Of a DNA stretch of 64,000 bases, positions 50,907 to 60,554 are shown one piece after another; position 1 is the first letter of the stretch, and each line of letters starts with the position of its first letter. Made by a program: the position numbers and the translations under genes. Source of the DNA: G963663315 sp965231905 (lineage in GTDB: Bacteria; Pseudomonadota; Gammaproteobacteria; Arenicellales; Poriferihabitantaceae); NCBI GenBank assembly GCA_965231905.1, contig CBDDOO010000001.1, forward strand, positions 1,240,001 through 1,304,000. Direction: 5' to 3'. The notes beneath the pieces are model-generated. The model did no database searches, was not told the origin of the DNA, and saw nothing but the letters and a program-made list of their open reading frames with translations.

Positions 50907-52157
50907 TCATGCGATGTCGCCGTGTCCGAGCGCCCGGGCCACCGCGAAAACATCCTTGTCTCCCCGGCCGCAAAGATTCATGATCAGGAGTTGGTCCGCG
51001 GCCATGTCAGGCGCGATTTTCGCCACATGGGCCAGGGCATGGGCAGGTTCGAGCGCTGGAATGATGCCTTCAGTCCTGCAGCATAACTGAAAAGCGTCCA
51101 GCGCTTCCTGGTCCGTAACGGATACATATTCGACACGCCCCATTTCATGCAGCCAGGAGTGCTCCGGGCCGATACCGGGATAATCCAGTCCCGCGGAAAT
51201 GGAATGAGCGTCATGAATCTGACCATCTTCATTCTGCAACAGATAAGTGCGGTTGCCATGCAGTACACCGGGTTTTCCACCACTTAGCGAGGCCGCATGC
51301 TTACCGGTCCCAATGCCAAGTCCCGCCGCTTCGACGCCAATAATCGAAACCGGATCATCGTCCAGAAAAGGATGAAACAATCCGATTGCGTTGGAGCCTC
51401 CCCCGATGCAGGCCAATATAGTGTCCGGCAGCCGACCTTCCACAGCCAGTATCTGCTGACGCGCTTCCCTGCCAATGACCGACTGGAAATCCCGGACCAT
51501 CTCCGGGTAGGGATGGGGGCCCGCCGCTGTACCAATGATATAAAAGGTATCTTCCACATTAGCGACCCAATCCCGCAAGGCATCGTTCATGGCGTCTTTC
51601 AATGTGGCGGTACCGCTCGTTACCGGCACGATTTCCGCCCCAAGCAACTTCATCCGGAAAACATTGGGCGCTTGCCTTTCAATATCGGTCTCTCCCATAT
51701 AGACCACACAAGGCAGGTCGAACAATGCGCATACGGTCGCTGTCGCAACCCCGTGTTGACCGGCTCCGGTCTCCGCGATGATGCGTCGCTTCCCCATTCG
51801 TCTGGCCAGTAATATCTGCCCCAGCGTATTATTGATTTTATGGGCGCCGGTATGGTTCAACTCATCGCGCTTGAAGTAAATTTTCGCTCCGCCGAGTTCT
51901 TCGGTCAGGCGTTCAGCGAAATAAAGCGGACTGGGTCTGCCCACATAATCGCGCGCATAGTAGTCCAGTTCCGCTATGAAATCAGGATCGGTTTTATACC
52001 GGTTGTAGGCGGACTCGACTTCCAGAACCAGGGGCATCAATGTTTCCGCGACGAAGCGCCCGCCGAAAATTCCGAAATGCCCATTATCATCCGGGCCGGA
52101 GCGCCAGGATTCCGGCCCGGATCCGGTATCGGTTGCGTGGTCGGTCATATCCGTCAT
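50907..52157 (-). CDS. trpB: Tryptophan synthase beta subunit
   Basis: 416 residues. PLP enzyme joining indole and serine; the PLP Lys is in HTGAHKINNTLGQILLARRM and the Gly-rich loop in CIGGGSNAIGLFHPFL. Starts only 5 nt after the proV stop on the same strand, with no visible promoter between, so trpBA may be read as part of the betaine-transporter transcript. trpF is not adjacent. Confidence 0.96.
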   Translation of the reverse strand: MTDMTDHATDTGSGPESWRSGPDDNGHFGIFGGRFVAETLMPLVLEVESAYNRYKTDPDFIAELDYYARDYVGRPSPLYFAERLTEELGGAKIYFKRDELNHTGAHKINNTLGQILLARRMGKRRIIAETGAGQHGVATATVCALFDLPCVVYMGETDIERQAPNVFRMKLLGAEIVPVTSGTATLKDAMNDALRDWVANVEDTFYIIGTAAGPHPYPEMVRDFQSVIGREARQQILAVEGRLPDTILACIGGGSNAIGLFHPFLDDDPVSIIGVEAAGLGIGTGKHAASLSGGKPGVLHGNRTYLLQNEDGQIHDAHSISAGLDYPGIGPEHSWLHEMGRVEYVSVTDQEALDAFQLCCRTEGIIPALEPAHALAHVAKIAPDMAADQLLIMNLCGRGDKDVFAVARALGHGDIA

Positions 52158-52162
52158 TTCAA

Positions 52163-53194
52163 TCAGGATTTACAGTTCATCGCTTTTAACATCACAGACT
52201 GATTCAATTCTCCGACCAACTGCCCTTCATCATTGACTACAGCCAGCGCGGATTCAGACTCCGCCGCAAGATCAATCAACGAGTCGAGTTTGGCGCTCGC
52301 ATTGACCACCGGAGCGCAGCCATCCAGAGACACGGTAGAGACTTTGTCCATGATTTTGCCGACACTCAGCACCTTGTATCGGGGTACATCCTCGGTGAAC
52401 TCACGAACGTAATCATCAGCGGGAGCGGCCACCAGTTCTTCCGGGGTGCCAATCTGGGAAGTTTCTCCATCTTTCATGATCGCAATGTGGTCACCCATCT
52501 TGATTGCTTCGAGAAAATCATGAGTAATGAAAACCATCGTTTTTTGTACCTTATCCTGAATATCCAGCAACTCATCCTGCATCTCCCGGCGGATCAGCGG
52601 ATCCAGGGCGCTGAAGGGTTCATCAAAAATCATGATCTCGGGATCAACCGCCAGGGCGCGCGCCAACCCGACCCGCTGTTGCATGCCGCCTGACAATTCG
52701 CGGGGGTAATGATTTCCCCATCCGCCCAGGCCCACCATCTCCAATACCTCCATCGCCTTGTCTGTTCTTTCGTGTACCGGCGCTCCCCGGATTTCGAGAC
52801 CGAATGCGATATTGTCTATAATCCTGCGATGGGGAAACAAGCCGAAATGCTGAAACACCATGCTCATTTTATTACGGCGTAGCTGGATCAGTTGACCGGC
52901 GTTCATTTTCATCACATCCTCGCCGTCAATCAATACTTCCCCGGCGGTCGGCTCTATCAATCGGTGCAAGCACCTCACCAGCGTCGATTTTCCGCTGCCG
53001 GATAATCCCATTACGACAAAAGTCTCGCCCTGTTCAACGCGGAAGGACATATCCCGCACCCCGATAACATGATTGGTCCTGGCCTGCAATTCGGCGCGTG
53101 TCAGGGAATGGTCCAGATTCTTCAGAATCGTTTCCGGGTTGGGCCCGAATATTTTCCAGACATGATTACAGACAATTTTTGTCGGGCAATCCAT
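52163..53194 (-). CDS. proV: Glycine betaine/proline ABC transporter ATPase
   Basis: 343 residues. Walker A GLSGSGKSTLVRCLHRLIEP, Q-loop region MVFQHFGLFPHRRIIDNIAF, signature LSGGMQQRVGLARALAVDPE, Walker B IMIFDEPFSALDP, and a C-terminal CBS-like regulatory part (about 270-343). OpuAA/ProV type: osmoprotectant uptake gated by ionic strength through the CBS region. It is downstream of proX and separated from it by a terminator hairpin. Confidence 0.94.
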   Translation of the reverse strand: MDCPTKIVCNHVWKIFGPNPETILKNLDHSLTRAELQARTNHVIGVRDMSFRVEQGETFVVMGLSGSGKSTLVRCLHRLIEPTAGEVLIDGEDVMKMNAGQLIQLRRNKMSMVFQHFGLFPHRRIIDNIAFGLEIRGAPVHERTDKAMEVLEMVGLGGWGNHYPRELSGGMQQRVGLARALAVDPEIMIFDEPFSALDPLIRREMQDELLDIQDKVQKTMVFITHDFLEAIKMGDHIAIMKDGETSQIGTPEELVAAPADDYVREFTEDVPRYKVLSVGKIMDKVSTVSLDGCAPVVNASAKLDSLIDLAAESESALAVVNDEGQLVGELNQSVMLKAMNCKS

Positions 53195-53220
53195 TCACAG
53201 AAAATATCAGAAACAGACCG

Positions 53221-53252
53221 ATAAAAAAAGACCCCGGACAAGCGGGGTCTTC
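53221..53252 (-). terminator. Rho-independent terminator between proX and proV
   Basis: Stem AAGACCCCG / CGGGGTCTT (53228-53236, 53243-53251) with a 6-nt loop. On the minus strand the stem is followed by a T-run (complement of 53222-53229), so it should end transcripts leaving proX and limit read-through into proV. Confidence 0.88.
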
Positions 53253-53284
53253 TTTATCAGTTTATGAACCGCTTTGAGAGAAAC

Positions 53285-54220
53285 TCAAGGCATCCACTTG
53301 CGCCAGATATCTTCGTTTTGCGCAACCCATTCCTGGACGACTTCATCAATGTCTCTGCCGTCAACGTCAATGGCCAGGATCATTTTTGCCTGTTCGTTGT
53401 TGCTCAGGTTCATGTTCCCGATCAATTGCGCCGCTTCAGGATTGGCCGCCATGGAGGCGGGATTGCCATAGTTGTAGGTAACGTCTTCCGCCCAGCCGGT
53501 CGCTGGCCATTCTTCCGTGCTGTGCGGCGGCAGTTCAAGTGGAACCAGGTCCAGCGCCGCATGAATCCAGTGCGGAGTCCAGGCATACAACAGGAAGGGT
53601 TCTTTCCTCGCAAAGGCCGCCTGGGCTTCTGCCCATGCAGCGGTTTCCGTGCCCAGTTCAACCGCGACAAAATCCACTCCGAGCAAATCAAGCCGCTCCT
53701 GGTCGGAACACTCCCAAGCCGGTGTCGGACAGGCGATCAGTCGTCCCTTGTCACCGGTTTCAATGGTTGCGAAATGAGATTTGTACTTGTTCAACTGTTC
53801 CCAGGATTTAAGATCAGGCGCCGTCTCGTCCACAAAATATCTCGGAACATAGTAGGTGGAAGTGCCGACAATTCCGGTCTCACCGAGGTAGGACACGGTT
53901 CCATCCCCGCCGAACTCGGCCATAAACCGGTTTCTGGAAGGTGAATAGGAGGGCCAGCTTTCACACCCGAAATCAAGGTCCCCGACCGCCATGGCCTCAT
54001 ATACAGGCGCTCCGGAGGGCATCATGACACGTTTGACCTCATACCCCATTTCCTGTTCGAGAATGACTTCCAGAACCTTGCAGGTGACGGCTCCACCGGT
54101 CCAGTCGGCTATCGGCGCAGTCAGCTTTTTGTCTGCCGCGCCGGTAACCGCCGAGGCCGTCAGCAGTATCGCAACCGAACCGGCGGCTATCAGTTTTTCG
54201 GTTAATTTTAATTTTTTCAT
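53285..54220 (-). CDS. proX: Glycine betaine ABC transporter substrate-binding protein
   Basis: 311 residues from ATG 54220 (MKKLKLTEKLIAAGSVAILL), which gives a clear signal peptide with cleavage near TGAADKK. OpuAC-type binding protein: DWTGGAVTCKVLEVILEQEM, GDLDFGCESWPS and a C-terminal EDIWRKWMP. Trp residues typical of the aromatic cage for quaternary amines are plentiful (YAWTPHWIHAAL). Periplasmic; delivers betaine or a related compound to the ProW permease encoded upstream. Confidence 0.92.
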   Translation of the reverse strand: MKKLKLTEKLIAAGSVAILLTASAVTGAADKKLTAPIADWTGGAVTCKVLEVILEQEMGYEVKRVMMPSGAPVYEAMAVGDLDFGCESWPSYSPSRNRFMAEFGGDGTVSYLGETGIVGTSTYYVPRYFVDETAPDLKSWEQLNKYKSHFATIETGDKGRLIACPTPAWECSDQERLDLLGVDFVAVELGTETAAWAEAQAAFARKEPFLLYAWTPHWIHAALDLVPLELPPHSTEEWPATGWAEDVTYNYGNPASMAANPEAAQLIGNMNLSNNEQAKMILAIDVDGRDIDEVVQEWVAQNEDIWRKWMP

Positions 54221-54390
54221 AGGTTTAATCCCGTTATCAGGTTTATCGGTATGCAACAAAACATACAGGCTGGGTGACACATTCGTATTACCCGGCGTTA
54301 TTTTAGTAACTCGTGCAAGTTCTCCAACAATGGATTCTATGGAACAACCGGGGATTTTGTCAACAAAATCGCGGAACAAAATCGCGGGAT

Positions 54391-56511
54391 TTAAACCCCA
54401 AGGGCCTTTCTTTGCGCCTGGGTCCAGGCCTGGCTCAGCCTGTCCAGTATGATTGCAAGCAGTACGATACCGATTCCGGCCGCGAGCCCCTTGCCGGTGT
54501 TGGCAATGTTCAGCGCGTGGAATACCTCGCGTCCAAGTCCGCCGCCGCCAATCAGCGGCGTGACCACCTGCATTGCGAGCGCCATCATGACTGCCTGGTT
54601 CAGCCCCAGCATGACACTGGGCAGGGCCATCGGAAATTTTACTTTTTTCAGGGTCTGCAAACCGGTTCCGCCGAAGGAGGAAGACACTTCGGTATAGGTT
54701 GTCGGGATCCGGGATAGCCCCAGGCTGGTCAGACGAATGACCGGGGGTAAGGCATAAATTACAGTTGCGATCACGGCGGATACAATGTTGCCGCCGAAAA
54801 ACATCAGTACCGGTATCAGATATACAAAGCTCGGCAGTGTTTGCATGGTATCGAGTACAGGGCGCAGCGCCATGTCGAATTTCCTGCTGTAGGCGGATGC
54901 CACACCGAGAGGCAGGCCAACCACAAAACAGATGAAAACCGAGACCAGGGTCGAAGACAGTGTGAGCATCGCCTCAGCCCACAAGTCACAAGCGCCGATA
55001 AACAGCAACAAGGCAATGATGGCAATGGCAAAATTGCGGCCTGCCGAAACCCAGCCGATCATACCGATGCCGGTCATCGTGACGTACCAGGGCAATTCGG
55101 TAAGGTAGATGTCAAGCGGGTGGAGCAGATAGAGGTAGACAAAGGCCCTCAACCCCTTGGTGAACGCGATAAAGCCGGGATGAATCGTCAGCCAGCCAAT
55201 CGCTTCATCGACCGGTTTCCTGAAAGAAAAATTCCACGATTCCGGATAGCTTCCGAAGCCGGACCCCAGGCTGTCAAAAAACAGGACGCCGGCCAGGATC
55301 AGTATACTGGCGAATAAAAAGACATGGCCGGTTATGAATTTCCGGATCCGGACGCCGTGATTCCGGTTTGCGCTGACCGTACCGAGGATCGCCCCCAGTA
55401 TAATCGCGATCCGGTTTATGACAAGGCGCATCCCCCGCGAAACAAAATTCCACGGCGCGGCAATGATTCTTTCAATCGCCATCGCCGCGGGATAGATATC
55501 CCAGGTCTGGGGAAGTAACCGGAAAGGAATTGTGTTGGCGGCCACAGGGGCGGTGCGGGGACGACTCAATGCCAGGCTCAGACGATCCAGAATAATGGCC
55601 ATGAACACGATACACAGTCCGCCTTCCAGAGACCAGCCGACGCGCAATTTATAAATGGCTCTCCAGACCTCACTGCCGAGACCTTCCGCGCCTATGAAAG
55701 TAGCGAGCACAACCAGCGCGAGGGCCATCATGATGGTCTGGTTGACGCCCAGCATGATGCTCGGCATGGCCATCGGTATCTGCACCTTGACCAGGGTTTG
55801 CATGCGCGTCGAGCCGAACGAATGGGCCGCCTCCAGCGTGTCGGAAGAAATCTGGCGAATGCCGAGATTGGTCAGGCGGATTACCGGCGGCAGGGCATAA
55901 ATCATGGTCGCCATGATGGCGGGAGGACCACCGATGCCAAAGAAGAAAACAGCCGGCAACAGATAAACGAAAGCCGGCATGGTCTGCATCGTGTCCAGGA
56001 CCGGTCTCAGAATGCTTTCGAAGCGGTTACTTTGCGAACACAGGATCCCCAGAAGCACGCCGACAACCACGGAAAGAATCACTGAAATACCCATCAGGGC
56101 CAGGGTTTGCATCGTAACTTCCCACATGCCGACGCCGGCCCAGAACACGACCCCGGCCATCGTGAGTAAAACCAGCGGCAGTCCGCCGAAATATAATGCC
56201 GGCAGGGCCAGCAGCAGCAGTATGAACAGCCAGGGAGCGTCAACCAGGAAGCCCTCCACGACATCCAGTGATACTCCAACTCCATTTGCGATGGCGCGGG
56301 TAAACCATCGGAAGTGTTGTCTCAGCCAGTCTTCGGCTTGATTGACCCAGTCTGCGAACTGGAACGGGCCGGAGATGGCGATTGGCAACGCCGATACTTC
56401 CGAAAGACTGCGAACAATCATCACAGAGGCGATAAAGCCAATGATCGAAGCGGCAATAACCCGGTTACGACGCAATTTTTTATCGAATGTGAAGGGGTGG
56501 GCGCCCGGCAT
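54391..56511 (-). CDS. proW: Glycine betaine ABC permease with two fused permease domains
   Basis: 706 residues from ATG 56511 (MPGAHPFTFDKKLRRNRVIA); earlier in-frame starts are possible. About twice the length of E. coli ProW: it holds two complete permease domains joined by a hydrophobic linker. Each repeats the same core, VLDTMQTMPAFVYLLPAVFF / VLDTMQTLPSFVYLIPVLMF, then ATMIYALPPVIRLTNLGI / ATVIYALPPVIRLTSLGL, and ends in AIILDRLS. The fusion should replace the usual permease dimer with one chain. First gene of the transporter group, divergent from rpsP. Confidence 0.93.
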   Translation of the reverse strand: MPGAHPFTFDKKLRRNRVIAASIIGFIASVMIVRSLSEVSALPIAISGPFQFADWVNQAEDWLRQHFRWFTRAIANGVGVSLDVVEGFLVDAPWLFILLLLALPALYFGGLPLVLLTMAGVVFWAGVGMWEVTMQTLALMGISVILSVVVGVLLGILCSQSNRFESILRPVLDTMQTMPAFVYLLPAVFFFGIGGPPAIMATMIYALPPVIRLTNLGIRQISSDTLEAAHSFGSTRMQTLVKVQIPMAMPSIMLGVNQTIMMALALVVLATFIGAEGLGSEVWRAIYKLRVGWSLEGGLCIVFMAIILDRLSLALSRPRTAPVAANTIPFRLLPQTWDIYPAAMAIERIIAAPWNFVSRGMRLVINRIAIILGAILGTVSANRNHGVRIRKFITGHVFLFASILILAGVLFFDSLGSGFGSYPESWNFSFRKPVDEAIGWLTIHPGFIAFTKGLRAFVYLYLLHPLDIYLTELPWYVTMTGIGMIGWVSAGRNFAIAIIALLLFIGACDLWAEAMLTLSSTLVSVFICFVVGLPLGVASAYSRKFDMALRPVLDTMQTLPSFVYLIPVLMFFGGNIVSAVIATVIYALPPVIRLTSLGLSRIPTTYTEVSSSFGGTGLQTLKKVKFPMALPSVMLGLNQAVMMALAMQVVTPLIGGGGLGREVFHALNIANTGKGLAAGIGIVLLAIILDRLSQAWTQAQRKALGV

Positions 56512-56632
56512 CAATGTTTTGTGAAAAATTCTGGTCAGGTCAGGGATTAGATGGATGGTAAGGGTATCATATCTTGAAGTACAGGCGCTTTCCCCGCGGG
56601 AAAAGTATTTCTTCATGCAACGGGTTTTGTGG

Positions 56633-56638
56633 TAGAAT
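56633..56638 (+). promoter_or_regulatory. Likely -10 box of the rpsP operon
   Basis: TAGAAT about 65 nt before the rpsP ATG, in the divergent spacer between proW and rpsP. The -35 at the expected place (around 56610-56616, TCTTCAT) is weak. Confidence 0.4.
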
Positions 56639-56702
56639 CCGTCCCCTTTAATGGCAGTCCGTTTAACAACGGCATCATTCCAGCACAGAACAGGCATATT
56701 TC

Positions 56703-56945
56703 ATGGTAGTAATTCGCTTATCACGGGGCGGCTCGAAGAAACGCCCCTTTTATTCGATTCTGGTTGCGGACCAGAGACGGTCTGCCCGTGGACGATTTAT
56801 CGAAAGAATTGGTTTCTTCAACCCGGTGGCGCAGGGCAAGGAGGAAAAACTGAATCTCAACAGAGAAAGGCTCGAACACTGGTTGGGGACAGGCGCCCAG
56901 ATGAGTGACCGGGTAAAACAACTGTACATGAAGGCCAAATCGTAA
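56703..56945 (+). CDS. rpsP: 30S ribosomal protein S16
   Basis: 80 residues, normal size. N-terminal MVVIRLSRGGSKKRPFYSIL and IERIGFFNPVAQG are the S16 signature. First gene of rpsP-rimM-trmD-rplS. Confidence 0.97.
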   Translation: MVVIRLSRGGSKKRPFYSILVADQRRSARGRFIERIGFFNPVAQGKEEKLNLNRERLEHWLGTGAQMSDRVKQLYMKAKS

Positions 56946-57034
56946 GGCTGTGGCCCGCTCGTTTTGTCGGACCGCCCGCACCGGGACCGGCCATCCGGTT
57001 TGAAGTGGACTGGCAGATACAGCGCCCTGACTGA

Positions 57035-57562
57035 ATGACCGGCAATAAACCGGATTCCCTGGTTGTCGTTCTGGGGGCAATCGGGGGTCACCATGGGGTC
57101 AGGGGCGGACTGAAAGTCCGCTCCCATACCCGGCCAGTGGAACAGATTTTTGAATATCCGGTGTGGAAGGTCAGCAGGTCGGGAGGCCCCGACTGGGAAA
57201 CGGTGGAAGTTTGCGCTTTCAGGAAAACCGGCAAGTATCTGGTTGTTCAACTGCATGGTTATCCTGACAGGGAAGCCGCGCAAGATCTCATTGGTTGCCA
57301 AATTGCGGTTGACCGGTCATGGCTTGAGGTTTTGGGAAACGGTGAGTTTTACTGGATGGACCTGATCGGTCTGCAAGTGGTGAACCGGCAGAATATCGAA
57401 CTGGGCAAGCTGACCGGCATGCTGGAGACCGGCGCCAACGATGTGGCGGTGGTGACTTCCGGTGACTGCGCCGAAAGGTTGCTGCCCTGGGAGCCCCGGG
57501 TGATCAGCAAGGTTGATCTTGAAGCCGGGATACTCACCGTAGACTGGGACGAGAGTTATTGA
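57035..57562 (+). CDS. rimM: Ribosome maturation factor RimM
   Basis: 175 residues. N-terminal RimM domain with IGGHHGVRGGLKVRSHT and C-terminal PRC-barrel (EFYWMDLIGLQVVNRQ, LLPWEPRVISKVDLEAGILT). Binds S19 and helps 30S head maturation. Second gene of the operon. Confidence 0.95.
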   Translation: MTGNKPDSLVVVLGAIGGHHGVRGGLKVRSHTRPVEQIFEYPVWKVSRSGGPDWETVEVCAFRKTGKYLVVQLHGYPDREAAQDLIGCQIAVDRSWLEVLGNGEFYWMDLIGLQVVNRQNIELGKLTGMLETGANDVAVVTSGDCAERLLPWEPRVISKVDLEAGILTVDWDESY

Positions 57563-57598
57563 GACCGCGAGAGTTGTTGAGACCAGGTTGCGGATACA

Positions 57599-58351
57599 TT
57601 GGAAATAAGTGTAATCACCATATTCCCGGATATGTGCAATTCGATTGCCAATTACGGGATCATCCGCCAGGCGGCTTTGGCGGGCGCGTTGAAATTCGAT
57701 TCGCTGGACCCCCGCGCTTTTGCCAGGGTTCCGCACAGGTCGGTCGATGACCGTCCTTATGGCGGTGGTCCGGGTATGGTGATGAAACCGGCGCCATTGG
57801 CGGCCTGTATAGACGCGGCAAGGGCATCGAGGCCGGGGCCGGTAGTGTATCTGTCACCCCAGGGCGAGTTGTTGAACCAGCCCATGGTGAATGAACTGGC
57901 GACATTGCCTGGCTTGATTTTACTGGCCGGTCGTTATGAGGGTATTGATGAAAGAATTGTTGAAAGCCGTGTGGAACGTGAGATCTCAATCGGAGATTAT
58001 GTTCTGGCGGGAGGAGAACTCGCGGCCATGGTCATTGTCGAGGCAATCGCCCGATTGTTGCCAGGGGTATTGGGTAATCAGATGTCTGCAAAACAGGATT
58101 CGTTTTCCAACGGTCTGCTTGATTGTCCGCACTTTACAAGGCCTGAACGCTTCGAAGGCCAGGGCGTGCCGCCGGTGCTTTTGAGCGGTGACCATGAGAA
58201 AATACGGCAGTGGCGCCTGACTCAGGCGCTTGTCAGAACGGGTGAACGTCGCCCGGATTTGATTGCGGATCTGATCCCGGATCAACTCCGGCTGAATGAC
58301 GAGCAGGTTGAATTATTGAATGCTTACCAATTGGAACAAGAAGATGACTAA
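57599..58351 (+). CDS. trmD: tRNA (guanine-N1-)-methyltransferase
   Basis: 250 residues from a TTG start (MEISVITIFPDMCNSIANYG). SPOUT knot enzyme methylating G37: DDRPYGGGPGMVMKPAPL, YLSPQGELLNQ, LLAGRYEGIDERIVE and EISIGDYVLAGGELAAMVIV. The stop overlaps the rplS start by 8 nt. Confidence 0.96.
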   Translation: MEISVITIFPDMCNSIANYGIIRQAALAGALKFDSLDPRAFARVPHRSVDDRPYGGGPGMVMKPAPLAACIDAARASRPGPVVYLSPQGELLNQPMVNELATLPGLILLAGRYEGIDERIVESRVEREISIGDYVLAGGELAAMVIVEAIARLLPGVLGNQMSAKQDSFSNGLLDCPHFTRPERFEGQGVPPVLLSGDHEKIRQWRLTQALVRTGERRPDLIADLIPDQLRLNDEQVELLNAYQLEQEDD

Positions 58352-58694
58352 TATTATTGATCAACTCGAAGCCGAACAACTGAAGGACGGGATTCCGCAT
58401 TTTGGCGCCGGTGACCGGGTCCGGGTTCAGGTCCGCGTCAAGGAAGGCAACCGGGAACGCCTGCAGGCTTATGAGGGCGTGGTTATCGCGAAGAAAAACC
58501 GGGGGCTGAACTCTTCGTTTACCGTGCGTAAAGTGGCGAGTGGAGAAGGGGTGGAACGGGTTTTTCAAACCCATAGCCCGCTGATCGCGGATATCCAGGT
58601 CGTTCGTCGCGGCGACGTGAGACGCGCCAAACTTTACTACCTTCGTCAGCGTTCAGGGAAGTCAGCGCGAATCAAGGAAAAAGTCAGGCATTGA
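58344..58694 (+). CDS. rplS: 50S ribosomal protein L19
   Basis: 116 residues from ATG 58344 (MTNIIDQLEAEQLKDGIPHF), matching the E. coli length. Signature GDRVRVQVRVKEGNRERLQA then YEGVVIAKKNRGLNSSFTVR. Located at the 30S-50S interface. Start lies inside the trmD end. Confidence 0.97.
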   Translation: MTNIIDQLEAEQLKDGIPHFGAGDRVRVQVRVKEGNRERLQAYEGVVIAKKNRGLNSSFTVRKVASGEGVERVFQTHSPLIADIQVVRRGDVRRAKLYYLRQRSGKSARIKEKVRH

Positions 58695-58718
58695 CCCGGA
58701 TTCCGACACCAGGAAGCC

Positions 58719-60554
58719 GTGATAAAACGGGCTTTAGTATTTGTTCCTTTATTGGTCGGTTGCGTCAGTCTGTTCCCGGTTGAGCCGGCCATGGCCCGGC
58801 CGAATCCGGTAGACGGAAAGGCTGGCAACGTAATCGCTGATGGAGACCTGGACAGGGTGCATACCCTGATCAGGGCAAATGTGCTGGAACTGGCCCGCTC
58901 CATACTTGAAACCGAAGGGCCGCCCACTCTGCCGACTCAGGCCTGGTTCAACTGGGAACGTCAACTGTGGGCCGTCTATCGAGCGACCGGGCGCTGGGAG
59001 CGGCTACTGAAAAGGGTTCAGCAGATACCCGCCGCGTTTCCGGACCGAATTCTTTATCAGGCGGATATCCAGGCTATCCATGCGTATACTGAACTGGGCC
59101 AGGGAGCGCAGGCCAGGGTTCTGTTGCGCGAACACCTGTTGTCAACCAGTCTCAACGATCGGGAAAGCAGGAAGCTTCGTGAATTACTGATTAAAAGCTA
59201 TCTGGTCGATGATTCCCTGAACGACGCGCACATTGCGATGCGTTATTATCAATCCGATTTTCGGTCCCGGGAACAGGACTGGCTGTTGTTGAGCGCCGGA
59301 GTTCACCTGCAACTGAATGATCCGGACAGCGCCGTGAATATTCTGGCGCCCCTGGATCAACCCTCTGCCAGGCTATTGCGTATCTATGCCAGACTGCAAA
59401 ACAATACGATAACTCCGGCCCAGGCGGTTGCGAAAATCAACAGTCTGAATGAAAACATGGAGGCCTCGGGACAAACCTCATTGCCGCCCTGGCAGATTCT
59501 GGCGGTAAGGGCATACGCCGGATTGCTCAGCGATACTCCACAATCAGCCCTGGTTGATCTCGAGCGATATCTGGTTGCGGCAGGGCAGTCGCTGACCAGG
59601 ATTGATCGCTCTTATCCGGGGTTCGGGGTGACAGACCTGTTGAATGCCTATCGCAGAGTCGCGCTGAACGAAACCAATCGTCTGGGTTTGCTTCTGGGTG
59701 AATCAACCAGCCTTATGATTCATGGCCTGCAACTGCCACTGGAGGCGCAATCCGTCCGTAAAGCCATTTTCGGCTATCTGCTGCAAGGCAAAAACGGACC
59801 GGCGATGAAACGGCAATTAAATGACCTGTTCGTCACTGCGTTAATGGAATCGGATCAACTGGAAGTCATTCCTTATCTGTATGGCGACGACAAGCCTTTC
59901 GGCAAGCTGGACCTGAGCGGCAATGTCGGGCTGGTTCTTTCAAACCGCGCTCTTGAAATGGGCAATATTGAATTGACCGCGCAAATCAACGACAGCATTT
60001 CAGTGATTCCCCAGGGTATGGGCCGTTTGCGATGGCTGTTGCATGTCGCGCGGATTTCAATTATCGCCGGCCAGTATGAACAGGGCGCGCAGGAATTGAT
60101 GGAATGGGTTCACGCTCACGACCATTTGACCGCGGAACAGGCGGACCAGGTACTGCAACCTGTTTTTGACTTGCAGGAAGTCAATCAGCACACGATGGCG
60201 CTGGAGTTGCTGAATGAAATCAGCAACCGGGTAGTGAGTCGCAGACATATCCGGGAAATCGCATATTGGAAGGCAGAATCCTTTCAGGCTATGCGGCAAT
60301 TCGTTCGCGCCGCGGATTATTACCTGTTCTCGGCAATGCAAAAAGACGGTGGCTGGGACCAGTGGGGAGCGGCGGCCCGCTATCGGGCCGCGGAATCATT
60401 ACAATCCGCAAACCTGGTTACCGACGCCAGAGTGTTGTTCAAAGACCTGCTGGCGCGCGCCTCCGATGACCGGCGCCGGGCTCAACTGAAACAGAAGCTC
60501 CAGCAACTCTGGCTACAGGAATCGAGGCCTGACGCCGTTGAAATCACGCCATAA
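58719..60554 (+). CDS. Secreted TPR-like protein of unknown function
   Basis: 611 residues from GTG 58719. A signal peptide (MIKRALVFVPLLVGCVSLFP, likely cleaved after AMA) precedes an all-helical protein made of loosely repeated alpha hairpins, for example IYARLQNNTITPAQAVAKIN and FVRAADYYLFSAMQKDGGWD, resembling divergent tetratricopeptide repeats. No catalytic motif seen. I do not recognise a named family. It lies between rplS and xerD, overlapping xerD by 17 nt, so it is probably periplasmic and cotranscribed with them. Confidence 0.8.
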   Translation: MIKRALVFVPLLVGCVSLFPVEPAMARPNPVDGKAGNVIADGDLDRVHTLIRANVLELARSILETEGPPTLPTQAWFNWERQLWAVYRATGRWERLLKRVQQIPAAFPDRILYQADIQAIHAYTELGQGAQARVLLREHLLSTSLNDRESRKLRELLIKSYLVDDSLNDAHIAMRYYQSDFRSREQDWLLLSAGVHLQLNDPDSAVNILAPLDQPSARLLRIYARLQNNTITPAQAVAKINSLNENMEASGQTSLPPWQILAVRAYAGLLSDTPQSALVDLERYLVAAGQSLTRIDRSYPGFGVTDLLNAYRRVALNETNRLGLLLGESTSLMIHGLQLPLEAQSVRKAIFGYLLQGKNGPAMKRQLNDLFVTALMESDQLEVIPYLYGDDKPFGKLDLSGNVGLVLSNRALEMGNIELTAQINDSISVIPQGMGRLRWLLHVARISIIAGQYEQGAQELMEWVHAHDHLTAEQADQVLQPVFDLQEVNQHTMALELLNEISNRVVSRRHIREIAYWKAESFQAMRQFVRAADYYLFSAMQKDGGWDQWGAAARYRAAESLQSANLVTDARVLFKDLLARASDDRRRAQLKQKLQQLWLQESRPDAVEITP

